DNA of 61,404 nucleotides from RGIG995 sp045543655 (GCA_045543655.1 JAZPXN010000032.1:1-61404), one strand, 5' to 3'. Positions 33,996 through 42,546 are shown, counted from the first letter of the stretch. The notes: generated by a model from the letters alone, not told the origin. Made by a program: numbers and translations.

Positions 33996-35378
33996 TCAGG
34001 CCTCCTCGTAAACGATCTTGTTGACGGCGTTGATGAACGCCCGGATCCCGGCCCCCACGATATCGGTGGAGATGCCGTTTCCGGAATACAGCTTTCCGTT
34101 GGAGCGAAGCTTCACGAGAGCGGAGGCCATGGCTTCCTTGCCTTCGGTGACCGACTGGATCTGGAAATCATCCAGCTCGTAATGATGGCCGATGATCTGT
34201 TCGATGGCCTTGAAGGCGGCGTCCACGGGGCCGTCCCCGATGCAAATGCCGGGGATCTCTTTGCCATCCCGCTCCAGAGTGATCTGGGCGCTGGCGGAGA
34301 TAATGTTGCCGTTGTTGATCACGTAGCTCTTCAATTTATAGGACGGGGGAACCTGCAGCGCCACGCTTGCCACGATGGCCTCCAGCTCCTTAGAGCCGAC
34401 GGTCTTCCGGTCGGCCACCCGCAGAAATTCCTCGTATACTCTGGCGTTATCCTCTTCGGAAAGATCGTAGCCCAATTTCGCCACGGAGGCGGCGACCACG
34501 GTCTGATCGTCGCTCTTATCCAGCCGCACCGATTCGTCGGCGGCGGAAGAGGCGGGGACGGATGCCCGATCGCTCTTGGAATTGCCGGCAATCCAGCGGA
34601 TCTGATTAACGCCCCGATGCAATTCGGTAACCCGGACGGAGGAAGAAAACCCGTAGGTATTGCCGCAATTTTTGATCATATCCGCAAAGGTCTCCAAGGA
34701 GACCCCGGTGCCCTCCACGCAGGTTTTAACCCCGTCCACCCCGGCACGGACGGCCAGAATGGCAGAAGCGCAGGCAAGGCCGTTCTTATCGTCGCAGCGG
34801 ACGGCCACGGGGATCGAACCGACCCATTCCTTCACCCGAGCGGCGAAGGAGGCAAAATCGTCGGGCATCATTTCGGCGGCGCTGTCACAGACCGCAACGG
34901 AGGTTGCTCCGGCAGAAACGGCGGCGGTAACGGCGGCCTGCAAAAATTCCGGCTCGGCACGGGTGGCGTCCACGGCGCAGAATTCCACGTCGGCGCACTG
35001 TTCTTTGGCCGCGGCCACGGTGGCGGAAATGAACTCAAGCATCTTGGGAGGCTTTTTATGACTCAGGTATTCCATCCCCACGGGAGACAGGGGCACCTCC
35101 ACGCGAATACGGGGACGGGCGGCTCCGGACAGAGCCTGCAGGGCGTTTTCAAGGCCGGAAGGGGCCACGCCAACCGCCACGGAAAGGATGGAATTTTTCA
35201 CGAAAGAGGATAAAGTACGAACCAGTAGGATGTCAGTTTTACCGTTGAGAATCTCGGGAAGCTCGATGACGTCGACCTTCAGCCGTTCCAGCTGACGGGC
35301 GATCTCGATCTTCTCTTTGAAGGTGTAGTTTCCGCCCTCTTTACAGAGGGTAGCGTCGGTAATGACAATCTGTTTCAT
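33996..35378 (-). CDS. 2-isopropylmalate synthase-like protein lacking metal-ligand residues
   Basis: A 460-residue relative of LeuA (ATG 35378, GGAGAAAACAGT ribosome region). The C-terminal LeuA allosteric/dimer domain is well preserved (KLKSYVINNGN, ISASAQITLERDGKE, IGDGPVDAAFKAIEQII, TDIVGAGIRAFINAVNKI). The N-terminal HMGL-type barrel is degenerate: the normal DTTLRDGEQ is DATLCKEGG (residues 8-16), losing the catalytic Arg and ligand Asp, and the HxHND block is RCDDKNG (about 194-200), losing both metal His. It is therefore unlikely to perform the standard condensation of acetyl-CoA with 2-oxoisovalerate. It follows ilvE in a T-box-led operon. It may be regulatory, use a different chemistry, or partner another enzyme. 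Family relation strong; function unknown. Confidence 0.8.
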   Translation of the reverse strand: MKQIVITDATLCKEGGNYTFKEKIEIARQLERLKVDVIELPEILNGKTDILLVRTLSSFVKNSILSVAVGVAPSGLENALQALSGAARPRIRVEVPLSPVGMEYLSHKKPPKMLEFISATVAAAKEQCADVEFCAVDATRAEPEFLQAAVTAAVSAGATSVAVCDSAAEMMPDDFASFAARVKEWVGSIPVAVRCDDKNGLACASAILAVRAGVDGVKTCVEGTGVSLETFADMIKNCGNTYGFSSSVRVTELHRGVNQIRWIAGNSKSDRASVPASSAADESVRLDKSDDQTVVAASVAKLGYDLSEEDNARVYEEFLRVADRKTVGSKELEAIVASVALQVPPSYKLKSYVINNGNIISASAQITLERDGKEIPGICIGDGPVDAAFKAIEQIIGHHYELDDFQIQSVTEGKEAMASALVKLRSNGKLYSGNGISTDIVGAGIRAFINAVNKIVYEEA

Positions 35379-35449
35379 ACTGTTTTCTCCTTGTTTTTTC
35401 GTACTTATCCTAAAAAATATCGTTTCACTTTTTTCAAAATAGTATAAAG

Positions 35450-35478
35450 CCCCGGGGTCGGCGTTCACCGACTCCGGG
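35450..35478 (-). promoter_or_regulatory. GC-rich hairpin between ilvE and the LeuA-like gene
   Basis: On the minus strand CCCGGAGTCGG, a 6-base loop, then CCGACCCCGGG. It is followed by CTTTATACTATTTTG, a poor T run, in a 128-base gap. It could be an mRNA-processing or partial-termination point that sets different levels of ilvE and downstream genes. Confidence 0.55.
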
Positions 35479-35506
35479 ACCTATGGTACGATAATACCGT
35501 TAATGA

Positions 35507-36574
35507 TCAGTCAATCGGGCAGGTCCAGCCGAAGGAATCTTCGACCTTGCCCCATTGAATGCCGGTCAGGGTGTCGTAAAGATGTTGGGTGACGGCGCCG
35601 ATTTTACCGTCGTTGACAATATATTTGTGATCCTTGTAGCATAGTTCGCCGATGGGAGAAACCACGGCGGCGGTGCCGCAGCCCCAGGCTTCTTCCAAAG
35701 TGCCGTTTTCCATCGCGGCGGATAGCTCGTCGATGCTTAGCAGTCGCTCGCTGACGGTATACCCCTCCTTGCGAAGGACCTCCAGGCAGGACTTCCGGGT
35801 AATCCCGGGTAGGATGGAGCCGGAAAGCATGGGCGTGACGATCTCGCCGGCAATCTTGAACATAACGTTCATTGCGCCGACTTCTTCAATATATTTGCGT
35901 TCCACGCCGTCCAGCCAAAGAACCTGGGAATAGCCCTTCTTCTCTGCCCGTTCCCCGGCACGGTTACTGGCGGCGTAGTTTCCGCCGCATTTTGCATATC
36001 CGGTACCGCCCCGGACCGCACGGACGTCTTCGTCTTCGATCATGATCCGGACGGGGTTGATGCCTTCTTTATAATAGCTGCCAACGGGGGAAGCGATGAT
36101 AACGAAGGTGGCGTTATGCACGGCGTGCACGCCGAGAGTCTCGTCGTTGCCGAACATATAGGGGCGCAGATAGAGGGAGGTTCCGGGCGCGGAGGGCGTC
36201 CATTCCTGCTCCATCTTCACGAACTCGGTCAAAACCTGCAGAGCGTCCTCCTCGGGAATCTGAGGCAGGCACAGACGTTCGGCGGAATTGTTCATCCGGC
36301 GAATGTTTTCCAGGGGACGGAACAGCTGAACCTTCCCGTCAGCCCGGCGATAGGCCTTCAAGCCTTCGAAAATCTCAGACCCGTAATGGAGCACGGTGGA
36401 CGCGGGATGGAGGGACAGATTCCCGAAGGGGATGATGCGGGCGTCGTGCCAGCCTTCCTCCCGGGAATAGTCCATCATAAACATATGGTCGGTGAAAAAC
36501 TTACCGAAGCCAAGGGTGGAAGCCTCGGGCTTTTCCTTGGGAGCGGTGGTTTTCGTCACGGAAATCTTCATCAT
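35507..36574 (-). CDS. ilvE: Branched-chain amino acid aminotransferase IlvE
   Basis: A 355-residue fold-type IV PLP aminotransferase: LGFGKFFTDHMFMMDY, LHYGSEIFEGLKAYR, ERLCLPQIPE, LYLRPYMFGNDE, GGTGYAKCGGNYAAS with the PLP Lys, SQVLWLDGVERKYIEEVGAMN and LPGITRKSCLEVL. This matches the eukaryote-like/type 2 IlvE group. It interconverts valine, isoleucine and leucine with their 2-oxo acids using glutamate. It lies 37 bases downstream of the oxidoreductase gamma subunit and in the same unit, linking 2-oxo acid metabolism directly to Val/Ile. Confidence 0.93.
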   Translation of the reverse strand: MMKISVTKTTAPKEKPEASTLGFGKFFTDHMFMMDYSREEGWHDARIIPFGNLSLHPASTVLHYGSEIFEGLKAYRRADGKVQLFRPLENIRRMNNSAERLCLPQIPEEDALQVLTEFVKMEQEWTPSAPGTSLYLRPYMFGNDETLGVHAVHNATFVIIASPVGSYYKEGINPVRIMIEDEDVRAVRGGTGYAKCGGNYAASNRAGERAEKKGYSQVLWLDGVERKYIEEVGAMNVMFKIAGEIVTPMLSGSILPGITRKSCLEVLRKEGYTVSERLLSIDELSAAMENGTLEEAWGCGTAAVVSPIGELCYKDHKYIVNDGKIGAVTQHLYDTLTGIQWGKVEDSFGWTCPID

Positions 36575-36611
36575 GGTAAGTTTCCTTTCAATAATAAGAT
36601 CGGTAATAAAA

Positions 36612-37145
36612 TCAATACTCGGCGCCCAGTTTCATGGCGTTGAGGTTGACCTCCAGCATATCGGCCCGCTTAGCGGAGATGACCTTGCCAAGAGCGGTAC
36701 GGACGCTGGTCTCGTCGAAATCGTTAAGAACCTTCAGAATCTTGCCCACGAGAATCATGTTGGCAAGAGTGGGGGTGCCGTTATCGCTGGCCATCTGCGT
36801 AGCGGGAAGGGGATAAACGGTAACGTCGGTACGGTTGACCTGCCGGGTAACCAGGGTGGAATCCACGAAGATGATCCCGCCGGGGGCTACGGCAGACTCG
36901 TACTTATCCAGAGAAGGCAGGTTCATGGCCACCAGAACGTCGGGACGGGAAACGATGGGAGATCCCACCGATTCATCCCCTACGATGACGCCGCAGGAAG
37001 CGGTGCCGCCCCGCATTTCAGGGCCGTAGGAGGGCAGCCAGCTGACGTTTTTACCGTCCATCAGGCCCTTGTAGGCGATGAACTTTCCGGCAAACAGGAT
37101 TCCCTGACCGCCGAAACCGGAGAAAAGGAATTGTTTCGTGCTCAT
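36612..37145 (-). CDS. 2-oxoacid:ferredoxin oxidoreductase gamma subunit
   Basis: A 177-residue protein: FLFSGFGGQGILFAGKFIAY is the hallmark of the gamma domain, followed by SYGPEMRGGTASCGVIVGDESVGSPIV. In four-subunit 2-ketoisovalerate-type enzymes this subunit helps bind CoA and stabilises the complex. Its ATG overlaps the stop of the beta-subunit gene (ATGA), so it is translationally coupled. Confidence 0.9.
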   Translation of the reverse strand: MSTKQFLFSGFGGQGILFAGKFIAYKGLMDGKNVSWLPSYGPEMRGGTASCGVIVGDESVGSPIVSRPDVLVAMNLPSLDKYESAVAPGGIIFVDSTLVTRQVNRTDVTVYPLPATQMASDNGTPTLANMILVGKILKVLNDFDETSVRTALGKVISAKRADMLEVNLNAMKLGAEY

Positions 37146-37900
37146 TTCGTCTCCTCCTTTGCGGCAGATCTGTCTTTATACACACCCAGAGGGTAGTATG
37201 GAATCATTTTTTCATCGATCCATTCCAGCGCCTTCTGGGGCGTCATTCCCCAGTTGGTGGGGCAGGAAGAAAGAACTTCCACCAGAGAGAAGCCCTTGCC
37301 GTCAATCTGATTCTGGAAGGCCTTCTTGATGGCGGCCTTGGCGGCACGGATATTCTTGACGCTGTTGACGGTGACCCGGGTCAGATACTCGGGGCCGTCC
37401 AGCTCGGACAGCAGCTCACAAACCTTGATGGGGAAGCCGCAGTGATCGGTGTCCCGGCCGTAGGGAGAGGTCTGGGTAATCTGACCGGGCAGAGAGGTGG
37501 GAGCCATCTGACCGCCGGTCATGCCGTAAATTGCGTTGTTGATGAAAATTACGGTAATATTTTCGTTGCGGGCGGCGGCGTGAACCGTCTCCGCCATCCC
37601 GATGGAGGCAAGGTCGCCGTCTCCCTGATAAGTAAAGACGATGTGGTTCTCCGGATCGGCCCGCTTGACGCCGGTAGCAACGGCGGGAGCTCGGCCGTGG
37701 GCTGCCTCGATCATATCGCAGGAGAAATAATTATAGGCCATAACGGAGCAGCCGACGGGGGCCACGCCGATGGTTTTTCCTTCGATTCCCAGCTCGTCAA
37801 TGGCCTCCGCCACCAGACGGTGGACGATGCCGTGAGTACAGCCGGGGCAATAATGCATGGGAGCATCGGTCAATGCATGGGGTTTATCAAATACGACCAT
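37142..37900 (-). CDS. 2-oxoacid:ferredoxin oxidoreductase beta subunit (TPP-binding)
   Basis: A 252-residue thiamine-diphosphate-binding subunit: HYCPGCTHGIVHRLVAEAIDELG, GVAPVGCSVMAYNYFSCDM, GRAPAVATGVKRA and the TPP motif FTYQGDGDLASIGMAETVHAAARNENITVIFINN, ending with NNAIYGMTGGQMAPTS. It cleaves 2-oxo acids to acyl-CoA and CO2, or works in reverse with reduced ferredoxin. The length and HYCPGCTHG start fit the VOR/KOR group. Confidence 0.92.
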   Translation of the reverse strand: MVVFDKPHALTDAPMHYCPGCTHGIVHRLVAEAIDELGIEGKTIGVAPVGCSVMAYNYFSCDMIEAAHGRAPAVATGVKRADPENHIVFTYQGDGDLASIGMAETVHAAARNENITVIFINNAIYGMTGGQMAPTSLPGQITQTSPYGRDTDHCGFPIKVCELLSELDGPEYLTRVTVNSVKNIRAAKAAIKKAFQNQIDGKGFSLVEVLSSCPTNWGMTPQKALEWIDEKMIPYYPLGVYKDRSAAKEETK

Positions 37901-38970
37901 TAGTTGTTACCTCCGTTCTTCGCGGCGTTGCGGATGGACTCCAGAACCTGTTCGGGAGAGGGGATCATACCGCCCACCCGGTTGCACAGAGTCACGGGGA
38001 CTTTGCATTCGGTGGCAAGGCGGACGTCTTCGATCATCTGACCCATGGAAAGCTCCACGGAGATCATGGCCTTGACCCGATCTGCGGCCTTCTTAAAGGG
38101 AGCTACGGGGAAGGGCCACAGGGTGATCGGACGGATCATGCCGACCTTGATTCCTTCCTTCCGGGCTTCGTCGATCGCGTTCTTGGAAACGCGGGCGGCA
38201 ATGCCGAAGGCGGCAATGCAGATCTCTGCGTCGTCCATCCTGTATTCTTCGTACAGAGTCTCGTTTTCTTCAATCACCTTGTAGCGGTCGAAGCGCTCAA
38301 AATTGGTTTTTTCCAGAGCGGCGGGATCCAGGAACAGAGAGTTCACGACGTTGTGCTCCCGTTCCATCTTCGTGCCGGTGGTAGCCCAGGGCTTGGCGAT
38401 GGGATCGTTGACCTTCAGATCGTTAAGGGCGACGGGCTCCATCATCTGTCCCATAGTACCGTCGGCCAGAAGCATGGTGGTCATGCGATATTTATCGGCC
38501 AACTCAAAACCCTTGACGGTCAGCTCCGCCATTTCCTGCACCGAAGCGGGAGCAAGGACGATCATTTTGAAATCGCCGTGTCCGCCGGCACGGGTGGCCT
38601 GGAAATAATCCGACTGGCTGGGCTGAATGCCACCGAGACCGGGGCCGCCCCGCTGAACGTTAACCACCAGCGCGGGAAGATCCGCACCGGCAAGATAAGA
38701 AAGGCCTTCGCCCTTCAGAGAAATTCCCGGGCTGGAGGAAGAGGTCATGACGCGCTTGCCGGTGGAGGCAACGCCGTAGACCATGTTAATGGCGGCGATT
38801 TCACTTTCCGCCTGCAGGAAGCATCCGCCGATCTTGGGCATACGCTTAGCCATATAGGCCGCAACCTCGGTCTGCGGGGTGATAGGATAGCCGAAATAAT
38901 GGCGGCATCCGGCGATGATGGCCGCTTCCGCAATAGCCTCATTGCCTTTCATCAAAACTTTATCCGACAC
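37900..38970 (-). CDS. 2-oxoacid:ferredoxin oxidoreductase alpha subunit (VorB-like)
   Basis: A subunit of about 356 residues starting near VSDKVLMKGNEAIAEAAIIAGCRHYFGYPITPQTEVAAYMA. LPKIGGCFLQAESEIAAINM, TSSSSPGISLKGEGLSYLAGADLPALVVNVQRGGPGLGG and FGDFKMIVLAPASVQEMAE-like segments match the alpha subunit of 3-methyl-2-oxobutanoate dehydrogenase (ferredoxin). It pairs with the beta subunit to form the active site. The start could be GTG 38979, GTG 38970 or ATG 38952; 38970 gives the best ribosome spacing. TAATG overlap with the beta gene. Confidence 0.92.
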   Translation of the reverse strand: MSDKVLMKGNEAIAEAAIIAGCRHYFGYPITPQTEVAAYMAKRMPKIGGCFLQAESEIAAINMVYGVASTGKRVMTSSSSPGISLKGEGLSYLAGADLPALVVNVQRGGPGLGGIQPSQSDYFQATRAGGHGDFKMIVLAPASVQEMAELTVKGFELADKYRMTTMLLADGTMGQMMEPVALNDLKVNDPIAKPWATTGTKMEREHNVVNSLFLDPAALEKTNFERFDRYKVIEENETLYEEYRMDDAEICIAAFGIAARVSKNAIDEARKEGIKVGMIRPITLWPFPVAPFKKAADRVKAMISVELSMGQMIEDVRLATECKVPVTLCNRVGGMIPSPEQVLESIRNAAKNGGNN

Positions 38971-38979
38971 GGTTTTCAC

Positions 38980-39186
38980 TCACCTTTCTACCTTAATAAC
39001 GCAATCGGGACACATCATCGCGCAGGCGGCACAGCCCACGCAGGCCCCCTCGTCGGTAATGACGGCGGGGTGGTGCCCTTTCTTATTGATCTGATCCGGC
39101 GCCAGCTGCAAAAGATGCTTGGGGCAGGCGTTGACACACAGCCCACAGCCCTTGCAGGAGTCGGTCTTGAAGGTTAATTTTGCCAT
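38980..39186 (-). CDS. 2-oxoacid:ferredoxin oxidoreductase delta subunit, 2x[4Fe-4S] ferredoxin
   Basis: A 68-residue ferredoxin-like subunit with two clusters: CKGCGLCVNACPKHLL and CVGCAACAMMCPDCVI, each a CxxCxxCxxxCP motif. It passes electrons between the TPP centre and soluble ferredoxin. Ribosome site GGAGATG. First of the four oxidoreductase genes; they follow each other with overlaps or no gap. Confidence 0.92.
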   Translation of the reverse strand: MAKLTFKTDSCKGCGLCVNACPKHLLQLAPDQINKKGHHPAVITDEGACVGCAACAMMCPDCVIKVER

Positions 39187-39231
39187 AATAACATCTCCGT
39201 TCGTATGAAGTATCGGACGATTGATCCGACG

Positions 39232-39900
39232 TCACAGTTTTTTCTGAAGTTCCAACGGGAACAGATTTTCAATTTTTCCTTGCAGTTGCGGGAATAATTC
39301 CACGGGAACGGTGGTCATAACCACGGGAATTTCCATCAACTTTGAAACCGATTCGGCATAAGAAACCGAGCTCAGAACCGTTTCGGCGACCGTTTCCCGC
39401 CCCAGATTCGTGTTATTCACGATCCCGGTGAACCGGATTCCGCCGGCGGTCTCGATCTCCCGCAACACCTCCACCGTATCCTCCGGAGTATGGGTCAGAG
39501 GACGGGAAGCGTTGACCACGGCCAGCATCTCGTAATCGTTCTCCTCCAGAATCGGTCCGGTCAGCCGTCCCAGCGCCAGAGCGCCCCGGTCGTCGCCCCC
39601 CACGTCGATGATGACCCGCAGGCCTTTATCGTCGGTCACGGCGTACATATCCTGAGGCAGCGCGGGGATATCCACGTTGGTGTTGGCGTATTCGGAGCAG
39701 ATCAGGCGGATGCCAAGATCCTCGAACTGCCCCCGGCTGTCCTTGGAGCGGAAATAAGGATTGACGATATCCAGATCCGCCACGGCCACCCGATCGTACC
39801 GTTGCCGGAAGGCGACGGCCAGATTGACGGCCACGTTGGTCTTCCCGCTGCCGTAATGGCCGCAAAGAAGGGTAATACGCTTAAACTCTCTCATATGCAT
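39232..39900 (-). CDS. P-loop ATPase of the MinD/ParA/CobQ superfamily
   Basis: About 222 residues. RITLLCGHYGSGKTNVAVNLAVAFRQ is a Walker A region with the SIMIBI layout, VAVADLDIVNPYFRSKDS the switch-like region, and VIIDVGGDDRGALALGRL the Walker B. VVNASRPLTHTPEDTVEVL and GIVNNTNLG continue the fold (the N-N-T-N replacing NKxD-like recognition). It is small and has no membrane or DNA-binding part. The ATG overlaps the preceding synthetase stop (TGATG), and 45 bases separate it from the ferredoxin subunit. A role in loading clusters or maturing the ferredoxin oxidoreductase is possible but inferred only from position. Confidence 0.8.
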   Translation of the reverse strand: MHMREFKRITLLCGHYGSGKTNVAVNLAVAFRQRYDRVAVADLDIVNPYFRSKDSRGQFEDLGIRLICSEYANTNVDIPALPQDMYAVTDDKGLRVIIDVGGDDRGALALGRLTGPILEENDYEMLAVVNASRPLTHTPEDTVEVLREIETAGGIRFTGIVNNTNLGRETVAETVLSSVSYAESVSKLMEIPVVMTTVPVELFPQLQGKIENLFPLELQKKL

Positions 39901-42188
39901 CACAGCTTGTTCCGCTGGATCTTACCGCTGACCGACTTGGGCAGGGAATCCCGGAAGACCACGATGCGGGGGTATTTGTAGGGTGCGGTTTTCTTTTTGA
40001 CGTAGGTCTGAATTTCCTTCTTCAGCTCCTCGGTGGGTTCGGTTCCGTCCACGAGAACGATGGAGGCCTTGACCACCTGCCCCCGAACCTCGTCGGGCTC
40101 GGCGGAAACGCCGCACTCCAGAACGTAGGGCAGTTCCATGATAACGCTTTCGATCTCGAAGGGACCGATGCGGTAGCCGGAGGATTTGATCACGTCGTCG
40201 GCACGACCCACGTACCAGAAGAAGCCGTCCTCGTCCTTCCAGGCCACGTCGCCGGTATGATAATAGCCGTCGTGCCAGTTTTCGGCGGTCTTCTCTTCAT
40301 CGCCGTAATAACCCACGGCAAGGCCGCAGGGAAGGCCGTTTTTGATATTGACCACGATCTCACCGGTCTCACCCACGGGAACGGGGTTGCCGTCGGCGTC
40401 GTGCAGCTCCACGTCGTAGACGGGAACCTGCTTGCCCATGGAGCCGATCTTATGGGGAGCGCCCACCATATTGCCGATGATCATCGTGCTTTCGGTCTGC
40501 CCGAAGCCCTCGATGATCTGCAGGCCGGTGGCCTTTTCAAACTGCCGGTAAACCTCGGGATTCAAGGCCTCTCCGGCGGTGGTCATATGCTTGACGGAAG
40601 AGAAATCGTATTTGGAAATATCCTGCTTGATCATCATGCGCAGCATGGTGGGAGGAGCGCAGAAGGTGGTAATCTTGTGTTCTGCGAACATGGGCAGGAT
40701 ATCGGCGGCGTCGAACCGGTCGAAATCGTATACGAAAATCGCCGCTTCGCAGAGCCACTGTCCGTAGAGCTTGCCCCACATGGACTTTGCCCAGCCGGTA
40801 TCGGAAATGGTGAAATGGAGGCCGTCGGGATCCACGTTATGCCAATACTTGGCGGTGTGGAAATGCCCCAGAGGATATTTGTAGTTATGGGCCGCCAGCT
40901 TGGGATAACCGGAGGTGCCGGAGGTGAAGAACATCAGCATCAGGTCTTCCCCGCAGGGCGCGTCGTCGGTACGGTTGTAGTGAGTGGAGTAGAGAGGATA
41001 TTCTTCGTCGAAGCTCCGCCAGCCCTCCCGGGCGCCGTTGACGATGATCTTATGCTTCAGGTCGGGACACTTCTCTGCGGCGATATCGACCTGCGCGGCG
41101 GTCTCCCCGTCGGCGGTACAGAGAATGGCGGAAACGCCGGCGCACCGGAAGCGATATTCGAAATCGTGCTCCTGCAGCTGATTGGTAGCGGGGATCGCGA
41201 TGGCGCCCAGCTTATTCAGACCCATCATGGCAAACCAGAACTGATAATGGCGCTTCAGCACCAGCATAACCCGGTCGCCCTTTTTAATGCCCAGGGATTT
41301 GAAATAATTGGCGCACTGATTGGAAGCCTTCTTGATATCCTTGAAGGTCAACCGACGAACGGTTTTATCTCTGGAAATATGAAGCATGGCCAGCTTTTCC
41401 GGTTCCCGGTCGGCCAGAGCGTCCACGAGATCGAAGGCGAAATTGAATTTCTCCGTATTCTTGAAAGCAATCTTGGTGGGAGTGCCGTTCTCGTCCTCCT
41501 CCGTATCGATAAATCTGCGGTAAATACGGTCCTTGGTGTCGGCGGTCTTGACCCGCTTTTCGGCGACGGCCTTGACCTCGGCAAGCTCGGGGATCGGCTC
41601 CCCGGTGGGATTCAGAACGATGGCGTAGAAAACGCAGTCCTGCCCGTTGACGGCAATCATTCCGTGGGGGGTATCGGAGTCGAAATAAATGCTGTCCCCC
41701 GGTCCGAGAACCTCTTTATGCTCGCCCACCTGAACCATCAGATTTCCTTCGATGATCAGGTCGCATTCCTGCCCGGCGTGAGTGGTCAGCTCGATATCCC
41801 GCTGCAGGGCTTCGGGGTCGTAAACGCTGCGAACGTACAACGGCTCCGCAATACGGTCCCGGAAGGCGTAGGCAAGGTTGTAGTAGGTCATGCCGTGAGC
41901 CCGGGAAACCTCCTGCCCCGCTCCCTTGCGGGTAACGGTGTAGGATTTCAGTTTCGGAGACTGTCCCTCGATAATATCGGTGACGTTGACGTTCAGCACC
42001 ATGGCGCACCGATAGATAAAGGCAAAGTTCAGATCGCTTTTCCCGGCTTCGCATTGCAGATATTCCGCTTCGCTGACGCCGGTCTTCGCCGCCATTTCTG
42101 CGGCAGACAGACCTTCCAGCTCCCGCAGCTCGCGGATACGGCCGGCCATTTCCTGGATCTTGAAATCAAGTCCGGTCATTTGTTCCAT
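39900..42188 (-). CDS. XRE-HTH + cupin + acyl-CoA synthetase fusion, valine T-box controlled
   Basis: A 762-residue three-part protein. Residues about 10-70 are an XRE/Cro helix-turn-helix (RIRELRELEGLSAAEMAAKTGVSEAEYLQCEAG). About 95-190 form a cupin (THAGQECDLIIEGNLMVQVG, GDSIYFDSDTPHGMIAVN with the usual His). From about 225 an ANL-type acyl-CoA synthetase follows: NQCANYFKSLGIKKGDRVMLVLKRHYQFW, LMLMFFTSGTSGYPKLAAH, MTTAGEALNPEVY, EGFGQTESTM, YYHTGDVAWKDEDGFFWYVGRADDVIKSSGYRIGPFEIE and SVSGKIQRNKL. It resembles medium/branched-chain acyl-CoA synthetases. The ATG at 42188 (GGAGAAAACTT) is used because the longer frame would run through the T-box. First gene of the operon holding the ferredoxin oxidoreductase and ilvE. 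Confidence 0.9.
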   Translation of the reverse strand: MEQMTGLDFKIQEMAGRIRELRELEGLSAAEMAAKTGVSEAEYLQCEAGKSDLNFAFIYRCAMVLNVNVTDIIEGQSPKLKSYTVTRKGAGQEVSRAHGMTYYNLAYAFRDRIAEPLYVRSVYDPEALQRDIELTTHAGQECDLIIEGNLMVQVGEHKEVLGPGDSIYFDSDTPHGMIAVNGQDCVFYAIVLNPTGEPIPELAEVKAVAEKRVKTADTKDRIYRRFIDTEEDENGTPTKIAFKNTEKFNFAFDLVDALADREPEKLAMLHISRDKTVRRLTFKDIKKASNQCANYFKSLGIKKGDRVMLVLKRHYQFWFAMMGLNKLGAIAIPATNQLQEHDFEYRFRCAGVSAILCTADGETAAQVDIAAEKCPDLKHKIIVNGAREGWRSFDEEYPLYSTHYNRTDDAPCGEDLMLMFFTSGTSGYPKLAAHNYKYPLGHFHTAKYWHNVDPDGLHFTISDTGWAKSMWGKLYGQWLCEAAIFVYDFDRFDAADILPMFAEHKITTFCAPPTMLRMMIKQDISKYDFSSVKHMTTAGEALNPEVYRQFEKATGLQIIEGFGQTESTMIIGNMVGAPHKIGSMGKQVPVYDVELHDADGNPVPVGETGEIVVNIKNGLPCGLAVGYYGDEEKTAENWHDGYYHTGDVAWKDEDGFFWYVGRADDVIKSSGYRIGPFEIESVIMELPYVLECGVSAEPDEVRGQVVKASIVLVDGTEPTEELKKEIQTYVKKKTAPYKYPRIVVFRDSLPKSVSGKIQRNKL

Positions 42189-42211
42189 AAGTTTTCTCCT
42201 ATCCGGGACGG

Positions 42212-42510
42212 TAAAAAATGAAACTCGTCCCAAAGCTGATAAAACTTTGAGACGAGAATGTCGATTTTCAACACACCCGCGGTACCACTCAAATTGCGGA
42301 ATTCCCGCCACTCTTGGAGTCTGACAACCCCTATGCCTTAACGCAGCAATCACGGGGAGAGTCTACCAGCCCCGAAGGACCTTCTTTCTCCCGGCTCGGA
42401 AGTGACAAACGCGAAGGACCCTCCATGGCTCGCACCAACCGCCATTTCTCTCCCGGAAGACCGGTTTCGCATCCTCTTCGTCAAAGCCTTTGACTACATA
42501 TAAATATGAA
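42212..42510 (-). ncRNA. T-box leader, specifier read as GUC (valine)
   Basis: The minus-strand leader has the apical GGTTGGTGCGAGCC motif of stem I, the antiterminator T-box GAGTGGTACCGCGGG (about 42278-42292) whose UGGU pairs with tRNA NCCA ends, and a terminator CTCGTCTCAAAG / CTTTGGGACGAG (42224-42256) followed by TTTCATTTTTT. In stem I, GAAG pairs with CTTC directly below the specifier loop, leaving GUC followed by A (GUC at 42406-42404). The equivalent helix in the second leader is GAGG/CCTC, a covariation that fixes the position. Uncharged tRNA-Val would allow read-through into the acyl-CoA synthetase operon. Confidence 0.88.
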
Positions 42511-42517
42511 TAGTATT

Positions 42518-42546
42518 ATTTTATCACAACTTTGCCTGTTTGTCAA
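42518..42546 (-). promoter_or_regulatory. Promoter of the valine-type T-box operon
   Basis: Minus-strand TTGACA (42546-42541), 17-base spacer, TAAAAT (42523-42518), just upstream of the T-box. Confidence 0.8.

Noticed and set aside
31603..34011. 802-residue plus-strand open frame
   Set aside because: It lies antisense to the TIM-barrel/synthetase fusion, has no recognisable domain, and long antisense frames arise here from the codon bias of the real gene.
39900..42353. Longer 817-residue start of the first synthetase fusion
   Set aside because: The extra 55 codons run through the T-box antiterminator and terminator; ATG at 42188 has the ribosome site and matches the paralogue.
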